A stretch of DNA of 64,000 nt, from the NCBI RefSeq assembly GCF_001423405.1, contig NZ_LMNS01000001.1, positions 124,500 through 188,499 on the forward strand, given 5' to 3'. The position numbers and the translations under genes were made by a program. Origin of the DNA: Methylobacterium sp. Leaf123 (lineage in GTDB: Bacteria; Pseudomonadota; Alphaproteobacteria; Rhizobiales; Beijerinckiaceae). Below the pieces are notes generated by a model that was given only the letters and a program-made list of their open reading frames with translations, was not told where the DNA came from and ran no database searches. Positions 8,821 through 20,124 of the stretch are shown in pieces. Each line of letters opens with the position of its first letter. The stretch's first letter is position 1.

Positions 8821-9615
8821 TCACAGATCGTCCGGCCCCCAACCAAGGCGCAAAGCAATCGCCTGGGCCTCGGCGTCGTCGAGGAACAGCACCAGCCCCG
8901 CCCCGCCATCGGCGGCGACCCGGAAGCGCCGCGTCTCACCCGCCGGCCGGCTCGCGTCGAGCTGTTCGAGCAGGCTCCAATCGAAGTTCTTGTCGGCCGG
9001 GAAGGTCAGCGGCGGGATCGGCGGTTCGGTCTCGAAGGCGACGCGGAAGCCGTGGCCGTAGGGGCCGAGCCCCGGCACGCGCGCGACAGCGATGCCGCGG
9101 CCGGTCCAGACCCCGGCGACCGCGATCAGCCGGGCGAACAGGGCGCGATAGGTGTCCGCGTCGGCCCCGTCGTAGCAGTGATCTTCGAAGATCGTGGCGT
9201 TGGCGAATTCGTCCTCGATCCCGTCCGCGAGGGCGCGGTAGCTCCACAGGATGTCGATCGACAGCGCCTCCGGGCTGTGCTGCGTCAGCGGCAGGGTTGC
9301 GTGGTCGCCGCCGGCCGCGAATTCAGGATGCGCCGCCATCGTCCGTGCGACGGAGCGTCGGGGCTGGCCGTCGTAATGCGGGCCGAGCCGGAGGCCGGCG
9401 GCGATCAGGCCCTCCAGAGCCGCCTCGACGGCGTCGATCTCCGCCTCGCTGCGTGGCTGCGGGGGTTGTGGTGCAGGCTCCCAGACCGCGACGGATGGGG
9501 CCGGGGCCTCGATCTCCGACTCGCCGCGCCCTTGCGGCAGCGGCGGCTTCCAGGCCGTCGAGGACGGAGCCGACGGGCGATCCCGGCCGAACAGGCGGCG
9601 GAGCCAATCGATCAT
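8821..9615 (-). CDS. Unknown protein translationally coupled to a ROK kinase
   Basis: A 264-residue cytoplasmic protein that I do not recognise. Residues 1-60 are a charged, proline-rich, low-complexity segment (WLRRLFGRDRP, later WEPAPQPPQPRSEAE). The rest is a compact acidic domain with HSPEALSIDILWSYRALADG and FEDHCYDGADADTYRALFAR. There is no signal peptide and no membrane helix. Its ATG overlaps the TGA of the upstream ROK kinase in an ATGA arrangement (9612-9615), so translation is coupled and a common role with the sugar kinase is plausible. No function should be inferred beyond that. Confidence 0.7.
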   Translation of the reverse strand: MIDWLRRLFGRDRPSAPSSTAWKPPLPQGRGESEIEAPAPSVAVWEPAPQPPQPRSEAEIDAVEAALEGLIAAGLRLGPHYDGQPRRSVARTMAAHPEFAAGGDHATLPLTQHSPEALSIDILWSYRALADGIEDEFANATIFEDHCYDGADADTYRALFARLIAVAGVWTGRGIAVARVPGLGPYGHGFRVAFETEPPIPPLTFPADKNFDWSLLEQLDASRPAGETRRFRVAADGGAGLVLFLDDAEAQAIALRLGWGPDDL

Positions 9616-10529
9616 GACGTCCCCCACAGCCACGCCGCGCCGCGCACGCCCGAGGCGTCTCCGTACCGGCTCGCCCGCACCGGCGTGTCGAAGCGGTCGG
9701 AGAAGACGTGCGGCGCGATTGCACCCGGCAAGGCGGCGACGAGGCCCTCGACCCGCGAGAGGCCGCCGCCGAGCACGATCACGTCGGGATCGAGGATGTT
9801 GACCACATGGGCGATGCTGCGGCCGAGACGGTCGCGGTAGCGCGCCATCGCCGCGCCGGCCGCCGCATCCCCGGCCTGCGCTCGAGCGACGATCGCCTCG
9901 CCGCCCTGGTTCTCGCCCGTGCATCGGAAAAAGTCCGCGGCGAGGCCGGGACCGGAGAGCCAGGTCTCGATGCAGCCGTAGCGGCCGCAATAGCAGGCGG
10001 GGCCGGGGCGCTCGTCGTCGCGGGGTTGGGGAAGCGGGTTGTGGCCCCATTCCCCGCTGATCGCGTTGCGGCCCGTCAGCGCCTGCCCCCGCACCGCGAT
10101 GCCGGAGCCGACGCCGGTGCCGAGGATGATCGCCCAGACGAGGGGCTCGCCCGCGCCGGCGCCGTCCACCGCCTCCGAGACGGCGAGGCAGTTGGCGTCG
10201 TTCTCGACCCGCACCGGGCGTCCGAGACGGGCGGCGATATCCCCCGCGAACGGTCGGCCGTTCAGCCAGACCGAGCTGGCGTTCTTGATGAGGCCGGTGG
10301 TGCGGGAGATCGCGCCGGGCATGCCGATGCCGACGCTCGCTTCCGCCGCGCCGGCCTGGTGCTCCAAAGCGGCAACGACGCCGGCGATGGCGTCGAGGGT
10401 TCCGGCATAGTCCCCCCGCGGGGTCGGGATGCGGGTCTCGGCCCGCGTCGCCCCGTCGGCGTCGAGCGCGATCCCGGCGATCTTGGTGCCGCCGAGATCG
10501 ATCCCGATTCGCAACGGATCGGAGGTCAA
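9612..10529 (-). CDS. ROK family sugar kinase (fructokinase/glucokinase type)
   Basis: A 305-residue ROK kinase that phosphorylates a hexose with ATP. The phosphate motif IGIDLGGTKIAG is at 8-19, and the catalytic pair VENDANC has D111. The zinc-binding group is H163 in EWGHNPL plus C179, C181 and C186 in ACYCGRYGCIETWLSG, the CxCGxxGCxE signature. These features show a ROK enzyme rather than a ROK repressor, since there is no DNA-binding domain. The start is uncertain: TTG 10529 gives the family N-terminus; TTG 10514 and ATG 10577 (overlapping dctA) are alternatives, none with a strong ribosome binding site. It follows dctA by about 7 bases and overlaps the unknown gene by 4. Confidence 0.88.
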   Translation of the reverse strand: MTSDPLRIGIDLGGTKIAGIALDADGATRAETRIPTPRGDYAGTLDAIAGVVAALEHQAGAAEASVGIGMPGAISRTTGLIKNASSVWLNGRPFAGDIAARLGRPVRVENDANCLAVSEAVDGAGAGEPLVWAIILGTGVGSGIAVRGQALTGRNAISGEWGHNPLPQPRDDERPGPACYCGRYGCIETWLSGPGLAADFFRCTGENQGGEAIVARAQAGDAAAGAAMARYRDRLGRSIAHVVNILDPDVIVLGGGLSRVEGLVAALPGAIAPHVFSDRFDTPVRASRYGDASGVRGAAWLWGTS

Positions 10530-10536
10530 AGCGGGC

Positions 10537-11934
<1,398 letters not shown>

Positions 11935-12435
11935 GTTTCCTCACCGATACCGTGTTGCGCGGCCTCGCCCGGGCGGCTTTGGGCGGACGCTATTCCGTTT
12001 GTTCGCGGTGCTCAATCGCACCTCGGTAGTCGGCGCGGCGTTTGTAACTAAAGAGTCTTTCGACTTAGCCGCGTATCTTATCCAGCCACCTCGGCCGCGC
12101 ATCTTGACTCGGCATCGCGTCACGGTTGCCGGGGCGCCCTTCGGGCCGGGCTGATGGCAAGGAAGCGGGGCCGGTGCAAGCCGTCCTTCACCCGCTGTCC
12201 AATGCATCGGGGCCGGTTCTCCTTTGTCCTCCGGCCCCGCGACGAAGCGGCTTCCCCTTGGCGGGCGGGCGCTCTAGAAGCGCTCCATGTTCGGCCTCTT
12301 CCTCGTTCCGCTGCGAATTACGGGCCCGGCCTCCGCGTAGGCGCCGCGTTCAGCGGCCGCGCCGGATGCCGGGTGAAGCGCTTCCGCCCGTTTTCTTATG
12401 ACCGTCCCCGCGACGAGAGCCTGCCGAACCCCGCC
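11935..12435. other. Divergent region between dctA and ileS
   Basis: This 501-base stretch contains no convincing gene. The ileS frame is open upstream to 12154 but lacks family sequence there. 12030-12090 is noticeably AT-richer (TTTGTAACTAAAGAGTCTTT). A 15-bp inverted repeat, GCGCT-CTAGA-AGCGC, lies at 12269-12283. On the minus strand TTGAGC with 17-base spacing to TAGCGT is a weak dctA promoter candidate. I see no T-box, as expected in alphaproteobacteria. Confidence 0.5.
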
Positions 12436-15411
12436 ATGAGCGACCAGACCGACGCCGCCCCCGTGGCCGCCCGCGACTATTCGCGGACCCTGTTTCTGCC
12501 CAAGACCGATTTTCCGATGCGCGCGGGGCTACCCACCCGCGAGCCGCTCCTGCTGGAGCGCTGGAAGGCGATTGACCTCTACGAAAAGATCCGCGCCGCC
12601 GCGAAGGGCCGCCCGCGCTTCGTGCTGCATGATGGCCCGCCCTACGCCAACGGCAACATCCATATTGGCCACGCGCTCAACAAGATCCTGAAGGACGTCG
12701 TCGTCCGCTCCCAGGGTGCGCTCGGCCGCGACGCGAACTACGTGCCGGGCTGGGACTGCCACGGCCTGCCGATCGAGTGGAAGATCGAGGAGCAGTACCG
12801 CGCCAAGGGCAAGAACAAGGACGAGGTGCCGGTGCTGGAATTCCGCCAGCAATGCCGGGCCTTCGCCGCAGAGTGGCTGAACATCCAGCGCGACGAGTTC
12901 AAGCGCCTCGGCGTTACCGGCGATTGGGATCATCCCTACTCGACCATGGCCTATCCGGCCGAGGCGCGCATCGCCGCCGAACTGATGAAGTTCGCCGCCT
13001 CCGGCCAGCTCTATCGCGGCTCGAAGCCGGTGATGTGGTCGGTCGTGGAGAAGACCGCACTCGCCGAGGCCGAGGTCGAGTACGAGGAGCATGTCAGCGA
13101 CACGGTGTTCGTGGCGTTCCCAATCCGCGAAGGGGCCCCGGCCGAACTGGCGAACGCCCGCGTCGTGATCTGGACGACCACGCCCTGGACGCTGCCGGCC
13201 AACCGCGCCGTCGCCTATTCGAAGCGCGTCGCCTACGGGCTCTACCGCGTTACGGAAGCGGCTGAGGACAATTGGGCGAAGGTCGGCGACAGCTATGTCC
13301 TTGCCGACGCGCTCGCCGAGGGCGTGTTCAAGGCCGCCCGCGTTGAGGCATTCGAGCGTGTGGCCGACGTGCCGGCGGCGAGCCTGGCAGGGCTCACCCT
13401 GTCGCATCCGCTTCACGCCTTCGATTCCGGCTACGGCTTCGCGGTGCCACTGCTGGAGGGCGAGCACGTCACTGACGAGGCCGGCACCGGCTTCGTTCAC
13501 ACGGCGCCAAGCCATGGTCGCGAGGATTTCGAGGTCTGGATGGCCAATGGCCGCCGCCTCACGGAAGCCGGCATCGACACCCGCATCCCCTACACTGTCG
13601 ATGCCGATGGCATGCTGACGGAGGAGGCGCCCGGCTTCACCGGCCGCTTCGTCTTCACCGCCAAGGGCGACAAGGGCGACGCCAACAAGGCGCTGATCGC
13701 CGCGCTGACCGAGGTCGGCGCGCTGGTCGCCCGCGGGGTGCTGCGCCACCAATACCCGCATTCCTGGCGCTCGAAGAAGCCGGTCCTGTTCCGCAACACG
13801 CCGCAATGGTTCATCGCCATGGACCGGGCGGTGGATTCGCTCGGCAACCGCACTCTGCGCGAGACGGCGCTCCACGCCATCGAGCAGACCCAGTGGGTGC
13901 CGCCGCAGGGCAAGAACCGCATCAACGGCATGGTCGCGGGCCGGCCCGATTGGGTGGTCTCGCGCCAGCGTGCCTGGGGCGTGCCGATCACCGTTTTCGT
14001 CGAGCGCGAGACCTCGAAGGTGCTGCGCGATGCGGCGGTCAACGCCCGCATCGCCGAAGCCTTTGCGGCGGAAGGCGCGGATGCGTGGTTCGCGGAGGGC
14101 GCCACCGAGCGCTTCCTCGCGCCCGATTACGATCCGGCGAAGTACGAGAAGGTGACCGACGTCCTCGACGTGTGGTTCGATTCCGGCTCGACCCACGCTT
14201 TCGTGCTCGATGATCCGGAGGCCTTCCCCGGTCTTGCCGGCATCCGCCGCGCGGTCGATGGCGGGCCGGACACGGTGATGTATCTCGAAGGCTCCGACCA
14301 GCATCGCGGCTGGTTCCAGTCCTCGCTGCTCGAATCCTGCGGCACGCGGGGCCACGCGCCCTACGACGTGGTGCTGACCCACGGCTTCGTTCTCGATGCC
14401 AAGGGCGAGAAGATGTCGAAGTCGCGCGGCAACGTCGTCGCGCCGCAGAACGTCATCAAGGAATCGGGCGCCGACATCCTGCGCCTCTGGGTCGCGGCGG
14501 CCGATTATTCCGACGATCTGCGCATCGGCCCGGAGATCGTCAAAACCTTCGCCGAGACCTACCGCAAGCTGCGCAACTCCTTGCGCTGGATGCTCGGCTC
14601 CCTCGCCCACCGGGTGCCGGGCGACGACGTGCCCTTCACCGAGATGCCGGAGTTGGAGCGCTTCATCCTGCATCGTCTCGCGCAGCTCGATGGCGAGATC
14701 CGCGACGCCTACGCGGCCTTCGACACCAAGCGGATCGTCGCGCTGCTCAACGGCTTCATGACCGGCGACCTCTCGGCCTTCTACTTCGACGTGCGCAAGG
14801 ACGCGCTCTACTGCGATCCGATCTCCTCGGTGACCCGCCGCGCCGCGCTCCAGGTGATCGACGAGGCGTTCCGCCGGGTCGTGATCTGGCTCGCGCCCGT
14901 TCTCGCCTTCACGGCGGAAGAGGCGTGGCTCGACCGCTACCCGTCGGAAGACGGCTCGGTGCATCTCCAGACCCTGCCGGAAACGCCTGCCGCGTGGCGC
15001 GACGAGGGGCTCGCCACCCGCTGGCAGAAGATCCGCAAGGTGCGCCGCGTCGTCACCGGCGCGCTCGAGATCGAGCGCGCGGCCAAGCGCATCGGCGCCA
15101 GCCTCGAGGCGGCGCCGACCGTCTACGTGTCGGATTCCGATCTGCTCGGCGCGCTCGACGGCGTGGATTTCGCCGATATCTGCATCACCTCGGCGATCAC
15201 GGTGCGCGCCGGTGAGGGCCCAACGGATGCCTTCCGCCTCGACGAGGTGAAGGGCGTGGCCGTGGTGCCCGAGCGGGCCGCGGGCATCAAATGCGCCCGC
15301 TCCTGGCGGGTCACGCCCGAGGTCGGCAGCGATCCGGACTACCCGGATGTGACGCCCCGCGATGCGCGGGCCCTGCGGGAGTGGGATGCTGCGCATCCCG
15401 GGGACGTGTGA
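12436..15411 (+). CDS. ileS: Isoleucyl-tRNA synthetase
   Basis: A 991-residue class I synthetase that charges tRNA-Ile and edits valine. The HIGH motif is H76-H79 in [10 protein letters not shown], and the second ATP motif KMSKS is at 659-663 in [10 protein letters not shown]. The connective editing domain ([13 protein letters not shown] and [12 protein letters not shown]) lies between them, and the C-terminal third is the anticodon-binding domain. The last 70 residues lack the zinc-finger cysteine cluster of the E. coli enzyme. Start 12436 (MSDQTDAAP) was chosen because upstream residues have no family similarity. lspA follows after 217 bases containing a family A palindrome. Confidence 0.97.
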   Translation: MSDQTDAAPVAARDYSRTLFLPKTDFPMRAGLPTREPLLLERWKAIDLYEKIRAAAKGRPRFVLHDGPPYANGNIHIGHALNKILKDVVVRSQGALGRDANYVPGWDCHGLPIEWKIEEQYRAKGKNKDEVPVLEFRQQCRAFAAEWLNIQRDEFKRLGVTGDWDHPYSTMAYPAEARIAAELMKFAASGQLYRGSKPVMWSVVEKTALAEAEVEYEEHVSDTVFVAFPIREGAPAELANARVVIWTTTPWTLPANRAVAYSKRVAYGLYRVTEAAEDNWAKVGDSYVLADALAEGVFKAARVEAFERVADVPAASLAGLTLSHPLHAFDSGYGFAVPLLEGEHVTDEAGTGFVHTAPSHGREDFEVWMANGRRLTEAGIDTRIPYTVDADGMLTEEAPGFTGRFVFTAKGDKGDANKALIAALTEVGALVARGVLRHQYPHSWRSKKPVLFRNTPQWFIAMDRAVDSLGNRTLRETALHAIEQTQWVPPQGKNRINGMVAGRPDWVVSRQRAWGVPITVFVERETSKVLRDAAVNARIAEAFAAEGADAWFAEGATERFLAPDYDPAKYEKVTDVLDVWFDSGSTHAFVLDDPEAFPGLAGIRRAVDGGPDTVMYLEGSDQHRGWFQSSLLESCGTRGHAPYDVVLTHGFVLDAKGEKMSKSRGNVVAPQNVIKESGADILRLWVAAADYSDDLRIGPEIVKTFAETYRKLRNSLRWMLGSLAHRVPGDDVPFTEMPELERFILHRLAQLDGEIRDAYAAFDTKRIVALLNGFMTGDLSAFYFDVRKDALYCDPISSVTRRAALQVIDEAFRRVVIWLAPVLAFTAEEAWLDRYPSEDGSVHLQTLPETPAAWRDEGLATRWQKIRKVRRVVTGALEIERAAKRIGASLEAAPTVYVSDSDLLGALDGVDFADICITSAITVRAGEGPTDAFRLDEVKGVAVVPERAAGIKCARSWRVTPEVGSDPDYPDVTPRDARALREWDAAHPGDV

Positions 15412-15442
15412 CGGAATCGTTTCGCTTGGCGCATCCGTCGCT

Positions 15443-15572
15443 CCTCATGCTGAGGTGCCGAGCGAAAGCTCGGCCTCGAAGCACCCCGGAACGGTCGATC
15501 CCATGGCGCCGGTTGCCGGGAGAAGCCGCGTGGCGTGCTTCGAGGCTGCTGGCGCAGCACCTCAGCATGAGG
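15443..15572. repeat. Palindromic intergenic repeat, family A, copy 3
   Basis: The outer arms CCTCATGCTGAGGTG and CACCTCAGCATGAGG are perfect. Its inner left part, starting CCTCGAAGCACCCCGGAACG, matches the reverse complement of copy 2 over about 28 bases. It separates ileS from lspA. Confidence 0.92.
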
Positions 15573-15628
15573 ATCGTGACGTTCGCCGGAACGGGTCGGT
15601 CAAACGGTTCTCTGGACCCAATACAGCC

Positions 15629-16144
15629 ATGACCCCCTTCCGCGCCGGCCTGATCGCGCTGCTGGCCACGCTGGTGCTCGATCAGGCCACCAAGCTCTGG
15701 CTCTATTTCGGCACCGACCTCGTGATGACGCAGCCCTGGCGGCTGGCGCCCTTCGCGGATTTCGTCGTGGTCTGGAATCGGGGCGTTTCCTACGGCCTGT
15801 TCCAGCAGGAGGGCGGGTTCGGGCGCTGGCTGCTCGTCGCGGTCTCGCTCGCCGCCGCCATCGGCCTGTCGGTGTGGATGCGCCGGGCCGGCTCGCGGCT
15901 GCTCGCGGTGGCGCTCGGCCTCATCGTCGGCGGTGCGCTCGGCAATGCCATCGACCGGGCGGCCTACGGCGCGGTGTTCGACTTCGTTCACCTGCACGCC
16001 GGAACGTGGTCCTGGTACGTGTTCAACGTGGCGGATGCGGCCATCGTCGCGGGTGTCGTCGGGTTGATCCTCGACAGCCTGCGGCCGGCCCCCCGCGCCC
16101 CGAGCCCAGACGTTGCCGGGACCGGTGACCGTCCCCAGGCGTGA
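15629..16144 (+). CDS. lspA: Lipoprotein signal peptidase II
   Basis: A 171-residue inner-membrane aspartyl protease that removes signal peptides from prolipoproteins. It has four membrane helices (about 5-20, 65-85, 90-107, 130-150). The conserved asparagine is in [10 protein letters not shown], and the two catalytic aspartates are D109 in GNAIDR and D136 in FNVADA. The LVLDQATK motif of helix 1 is present. Start 15629 matches the family; the frame is open upstream through the repeat but is not conserved there. ileS followed by lspA is a common order in proteobacteria. Confidence 0.96.
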   Translation: MTPFRAGLIALLATLVLDQATKLWLYFGTDLVMTQPWRLAPFADFVVVWNRGVSYGLFQQEGGFGRWLLVAVSLAAAIGLSVWMRRAGSRLLAVALGLIVGGALGNAIDRAAYGAVFDFVHLHAGTWSWYVFNVADAAIVAGVVGLILDSLRPAPRAPSPDVAGTGDRPQA

Positions 16145-16308
16145 CGTCAGGTTCATCCCGCCCGCGTCAAGGTGCCATACCTTCGCCCGAAACCCGGCTC
16201 ACCTCGGTTTGCGTGGGCTCGACGCGTACTTCACGATGAAGTGACGTCCGGCTGACCGCCCCGGATCAAAAGCGGGCGGGGCCGGTCCGTAGCCTTGGGG
16301 AAAACGGC

Positions 16309-17013
16309 ATGAACGGTCGGCGCAGCGTCTCGCGGGCTTTCGGATCGATTCGTCCTCTGGCTTTGAGAGCGGCGTTGGGCGCAGCCCTGCTGCCCGGCCT
16401 CGCCGTCGGTGCGGCCCGCGCCGAGGGCGAATTCATGCGCGACACGCTGAGCAATCTCGGCCTGATCGAACCGGACCGTCCCGCCATCACCTATCGCGAG
16501 CGCGCGCCGCTGGCGATGCCGCCCAAGCTCGGCGGCAAGGAGGATCTGACCGCCGGCCTGCCGCCGCCCCGCGCCCGTCAGGCCGATCCCGCTTGGCCGA
16601 AGGATCCGGAGGTGGTCCAGCGCGAGCGCGCCGCCATCGAGGCGAAGAAGCCGATCGTGCGCGGCGCGCAAGGCCGCATGAACGACAACAACGAGACGCT
16701 CTCGATCTACGAGATGGAGGCTGGCCGCCGCGCGGGCGCCGGCGCGCTCACCGGGCCGGCGAACGCACCCGGCCAGGGCGACACCCGCGATTCGACCTGG
16801 CTCAACCCGTTCGAATTGCTCAAGGGCACGCCCGACAAGACCGAACCGTCGCTGGTCGAGCCCGACCGCGATACGCTGACCGATCCCCCCACCGGCTACC
16901 GCAAGGCGCCGATCAAGGTCGCCAAACCGCAGGGCGGTCCTGTGGGTGGACCGATCAGCGACCGTGAAGAGGCCGACCCGCGTGCCTATATGAGGAACTC
17001 GTCCGGGCGCTGA
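16309..17013 (+). CDS. Secreted protein between lspA and the M16 proteases
   Basis: A 234-residue exported protein. Residues 1-39 are a signal peptide (LRAALGAALLPGLAVGAARAEG). The mature part is hydrophilic and largely disordered, rich in Pro, Asp and Arg, with no cysteine and no recognised domain; conserved-looking segments are RDTLSNLGLIEPDRPAITYR and STWLNPFELLKG. I recall similar proteins in the same place between lspA and the M16 peptidase genes in Hyphomicrobiales, which suggests a role in envelope maturation, but this is inference. A 15-bp inverted repeat (ACTTCA-CGA-TGAAGT, 16228-16242) lies 67 bases upstream. Confidence 0.7.
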   Translation: MNGRRSVSRAFGSIRPLALRAALGAALLPGLAVGAARAEGEFMRDTLSNLGLIEPDRPAITYRERAPLAMPPKLGGKEDLTAGLPPPRARQADPAWPKDPEVVQRERAAIEAKKPIVRGAQGRMNDNNETLSIYEMEAGRRAGAGALTGPANAPGQGDTRDSTWLNPFELLKGTPDKTEPSLVEPDRDTLTDPPTGYRKAPIKVAKPQGGPVGGPISDREEADPRAYMRNSSGR

Positions 17014-17204
17014 GAGCGGACCTTTCGCCCGGTTCCGTCGATTGCGGCGGGTCGGCGAAGGCCCCAGCATCCGGATGGACCGTCACCGCGCGGACACGCC
17101 GCGCGGTATGGGATTTGCCACCGGCGACCGATCACGGGACAATGCCGGGATTCTTGGGACGGAAAGCGCGGCGGGCGGAAGAGCCCCCGCATAAGGACAT
17201 TGGG

Positions 17205-18587
17205 ATGCACCTCTACCGGAAGGCCATCGCGCCCGTAGGACCGCAGCGAGGCCTGAATCACGCCGGCCGCGTGGACGCCGCCCCGTTCGGGCGCTCCGAG
17301 GCCGGCGGCCCGGAGGTCTCCGCCTTCGTGCTCGATAACGGGCTCGATGTGGTGGTGGTGCCCGATCACCGGGCGCCGGTCGCCACGCACATGGTCTGGT
17401 ACCGCAACGGCTCGGCCGATGATCCGATCGGCCAGTCCGGCATCGCCCACTTCCTCGAACACCTGATGTTCAAGGGCACCGAGCGGCACCCGGCGGGCGC
17501 CTTCTCGAAGGCGGTTTCGTCCCTCGGCGGCCAGGAGAACGCCTTCACCAGCTACGATTACACCGCCTATTTCCAGCGCGTCGCCCGCGACCATCTCTCG
17601 ACGATGATGGCCTTCGAGGCCGACCGGATGGGCGGTCTTGTCCTCGACGACGCCGTGGTGGCGCCCGAGCGCGACGTGGTGCTCGAAGAGCGCCGGATGC
17701 GGGTCGAGACCGATCCGTCGGCGCAGCTCTCCGAGGCGATGGCCGCCTCGCTGTTCGTGCACCATCCCTACGGCATCCCGATCATCGGTTGGATGCACGA
17801 GATCGAGGAGCTGAACCGCGGCCACGCGATCGATTACTACAAGCGCTTCTACACCCCCGAGAACGCGATTCTCGTGGTGGCCGGCGACGTGACGCCGGAC
17901 GAGGTGCGGCGTCTGGCCGAGGACACCTACGGCCGGGTGACGCCGCAGGGGACGCGGCCGCTGCGCACCCGCCCGCGCGAGCCGGAGCCGCGGGCGATGC
18001 GCCGGATCGCCGTGGCCGACCCGAAGGTCGAGCAGCCGACCCTGCAGCGCCTCTACCTCACCCCCTCCTGCATGACCGCCCGCGACGGCGAGGGCTACGC
18101 GCTCGAACTGCTGGCCGAGGTGATCGGCGGCGGCGCGACCTCGTTCCTCTACCGCAAGCTGGTGCTGGAGATGGGCGTCGCGGTGAATGCCGGCGCTTGG
18201 TATATGGGCTCGGCGATGGATGACACGCGCTTTGCCGTCTACGCCGTGCCGGCCGAGGGCGTGACCCTCGAGGCCCTGGAAGAGCATATCGATCGCGTGC
18301 TGCGCCGCGTCCCCGAGGCGCTCGGCGCCGAGGCGATCGACCGGGCCAAGATCCGGCTCGTGGCCGAGACGGTCTATTCCTCCGATTCGCAGAGCTCGCT
18401 CGCCCGCATCTACGGCTCGGCGCTCGCCATCGGCGAGACCGTCGAGGAGGTGCGCCGCTGGCCGGTCGAGATCGAAGCGGTCACCCATGACCGGCTCGTG
18501 GCGGTCGCCGCCCGCTACCTCGTGCCCGCCCGCTCGGTGACCGGCTACCTCACCAAGGCGCGCGACCCGGACGTGGCGATCGCCTGA
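17205..18587 (+). CDS. M16 family zinc metallopeptidase (catalytic partner)
   Basis: A 460-residue peptidase of the pitrilysin/processing-peptidase class. The inverted zinc motif HxxEH is H82-F-L-E85-H86 in GIAHFLEHLMFKGT, and the third glutamate ligand is in the LEERRMRVE segment around 160-167. A second, non-catalytic M16 domain forms the C-terminal half. ATG 17205 was chosen over an upstream in-frame ATG at 17115 because of the ribosome binding site AAGGA at 7-base spacing. There is no clear signal peptide from this start, so the compartment is uncertain. It forms an operon with the zinc-lacking partner 70 bases downstream. Confidence 0.93.
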   Translation: MHLYRKAIAPVGPQRGLNHAGRVDAAPFGRSEAGGPEVSAFVLDNGLDVVVVPDHRAPVATHMVWYRNGSADDPIGQSGIAHFLEHLMFKGTERHPAGAFSKAVSSLGGQENAFTSYDYTAYFQRVARDHLSTMMAFEADRMGGLVLDDAVVAPERDVVLEERRMRVETDPSAQLSEAMAASLFVHHPYGIPIIGWMHEIEELNRGHAIDYYKRFYTPENAILVVAGDVTPDEVRRLAEDTYGRVTPQGTRPLRTRPREPEPRAMRRIAVADPKVEQPTLQRLYLTPSCMTARDGEGYALELLAEVIGGGATSFLYRKLVLEMGVAVNAGAWYMGSAMDDTRFAVYAVPAEGVTLEALEEHIDRVLRRVPEALGAEAIDRAKIRLVAETVYSSDSQSSLARIYGSALAIGETVEEVRRWPVEIEAVTHDRLVAVAARYLVPARSVTGYLTKARDPDVAIA

Positions 18588-18657
18588 GACGACCCGATTC
18601 TTCGCGCCGCCCCCGGTGGCGGCGCCCTTTGCGAAAAGACGCTTTAAGGAACTTCCG

Positions 18658-19941
18658 ATGAATCTCGCCGAGACCGGCACCCGCGCCGCGACGTCGCCGA
18701 CCCAGGCGTTGCCGCTGGCGGCCGCCCCCGGCATCGAGGCTTGGCACGTCGCCTCGCCGGTGGTGCCGATGATCGCGCTCTCCTTCACCTTCGAGGGCGG
18801 CGCGGCGCAGGATGCGGAGGGCAAGGCGGGCACCGCGCAGATGATGGCGCGGCTGCTCGACGAGGGCGCGGGCGACCTCGACTCGGATGCTTTCCAAGAG
18901 GCGCTCGCGGCCCGCGCGATCGAGCTGAGCTTCCACACCGGCCCCGATTCCATCGGCGGCTCGCTCAAGACGCTGCTCACCCATGCCGACGAGGCGATCC
19001 GTCTGCTGGCCCTGTCGCTGTCCGAGCCGCGCTTCGATCAGCCCTCGATCGAGCGCGTGCGGGCGCAGATGATCGCGAGCCTGCGCTACCAGCAGAACGA
19101 TCCCGGCGTGCTCGCCTCCCGCCGCTACTTCCGCGAGGCCTTCCCGGGGCACGCCTATGGCCGCTCCTCGGCGGGCACCATCGAGACCCTGTCGGCGATC
19201 ACCCGCGACGACCTCGTGGCCCTGCACCGGGCCGTGATCGGCCGCGGCAGCCTGAAGGTCGCCGCTGTGGGCGCCTTCGACGAGGCGACGATCACCGGCA
19301 TGATCGCCCGCGCCTTCGGCGCCCTGCCCGAGGCCGGCCCGCTGAAGACGGTCCCGCCGACCGCGATCAACGAACTCGGCCGCCGCATCGTCGTCGATCT
19401 CGACGTGCCGCAATCGGTGATCCGCTTCGGCATGCCGGGCGTGGCATGGCGCGACCCCGACTTCATCCCGGCCTACGTCCTGAACCACATCCTCGGCGGC
19501 GGCGCCTTCACCTCGCGCCTGTTCCAGGAAGTGCGCGAGAAGCGCGGCCTGGCCTATTCGGTCGGCACCTCGCTGACCTCGCACCGCGCGGTCGCCATGA
19601 CCTGGGGCTACACCGCCACCAAGAACGAGCGCGTCGTCGAGGCCCTCGACGTGATCGGTGACGAGATCCACCGCCTCATCACCGACGGCCCCTCCGACGA
19701 GGAGCTGCAGAAGGCTAAGGACTACCTCACCGGCTCCTACGCCCTCGGCTTCGACACCTCGACCAAGATCGCCAACCAACTGGTGCAGATCGCCTTCGAG
19801 GGCCTCGGCATGGACTACATCGCCCGCCGCAACGACCTCGTGGCGAGCGTGACCCAGGCCGATATCCGCCGGGCCGGTGCCCGCACGCTCGGCGACGGCA
19901 AGATGCTGGTCGTCGCCGCGGGGCGGCCCACGGGGCTGTAG
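18658..19941 (+). CDS. M16 family peptidase homologue lacking the zinc site
   Basis: A 427-residue M16 protein. At the position of HxxEH it reads GTAQMMARLLDEG, so it cannot bind catalytic zinc. The Arg/Tyr region near the C-terminus used for substrate binding is retained (FQEVREKRGLAYSVGTS). In this family an active and an inactive subunit pair, as in mitochondrial processing peptidase and bacterial two-gene M16B systems. The upstream gene supplies the active subunit. ATG 18658 has the ribosome binding site AAGGA. The operon ends in the terminator at 19971-20009. Confidence 0.92.
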   Translation: MNLAETGTRAATSPTQALPLAAAPGIEAWHVASPVVPMIALSFTFEGGAAQDAEGKAGTAQMMARLLDEGAGDLDSDAFQEALAARAIELSFHTGPDSIGGSLKTLLTHADEAIRLLALSLSEPRFDQPSIERVRAQMIASLRYQQNDPGVLASRRYFREAFPGHAYGRSSAGTIETLSAITRDDLVALHRAVIGRGSLKVAAVGAFDEATITGMIARAFGALPEAGPLKTVPPTAINELGRRIVVDLDVPQSVIRFGMPGVAWRDPDFIPAYVLNHILGGGAFTSRLFQEVREKRGLAYSVGTSLTSHRAVAMTWGYTATKNERVVEALDVIGDEIHRLITDGPSDEELQKAKDYLTGSYALGFDTSTKIANQLVQIAFEGLGMDYIARRNDLVASVTQADIRRAGARTLGDGKMLVVAAGRPTGL

Positions 19942-19970
19942 GCGCCTCTCACCAATTCGATCTCGACAGG

Positions 19971-20009
19971 GGCCGGCACGCGGAGACGCGTCGCCGGCCT
20001 TTTCCTTTT
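19971..20009 (+). terminator. Intrinsic terminator of the M16 operon
   Basis: The stem arms GGCCGGC (19971-19977) and GCCGGCC (19993-19999) are followed by TTTTCCTTTT. It lies 30 bases after the stop of the second M16 gene. Confidence 0.8.
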
Positions 20010-20124
20010 GGGTCCAGCGGTTTGGTACGGCCTGCGATGCCGGAATGAGCCGTGCGCCTTGGGCTCGCGCTGGGAGTCCCTATCTGGGGAGGCCGAACCC
20101 GCTCCCCGCGCGAGGCCTCAAGCG

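Noticed and set aside
12529..15396. Very long open frame on the minus strand opposite ileS (about 950 codons)
   Set aside because: It is the antisense shadow of a GC-rich gene. It has no recognisable protein family, and ileS explains the region completely. The same holds for long antisense frames opposite thrS, clpB and the ABC exporter.
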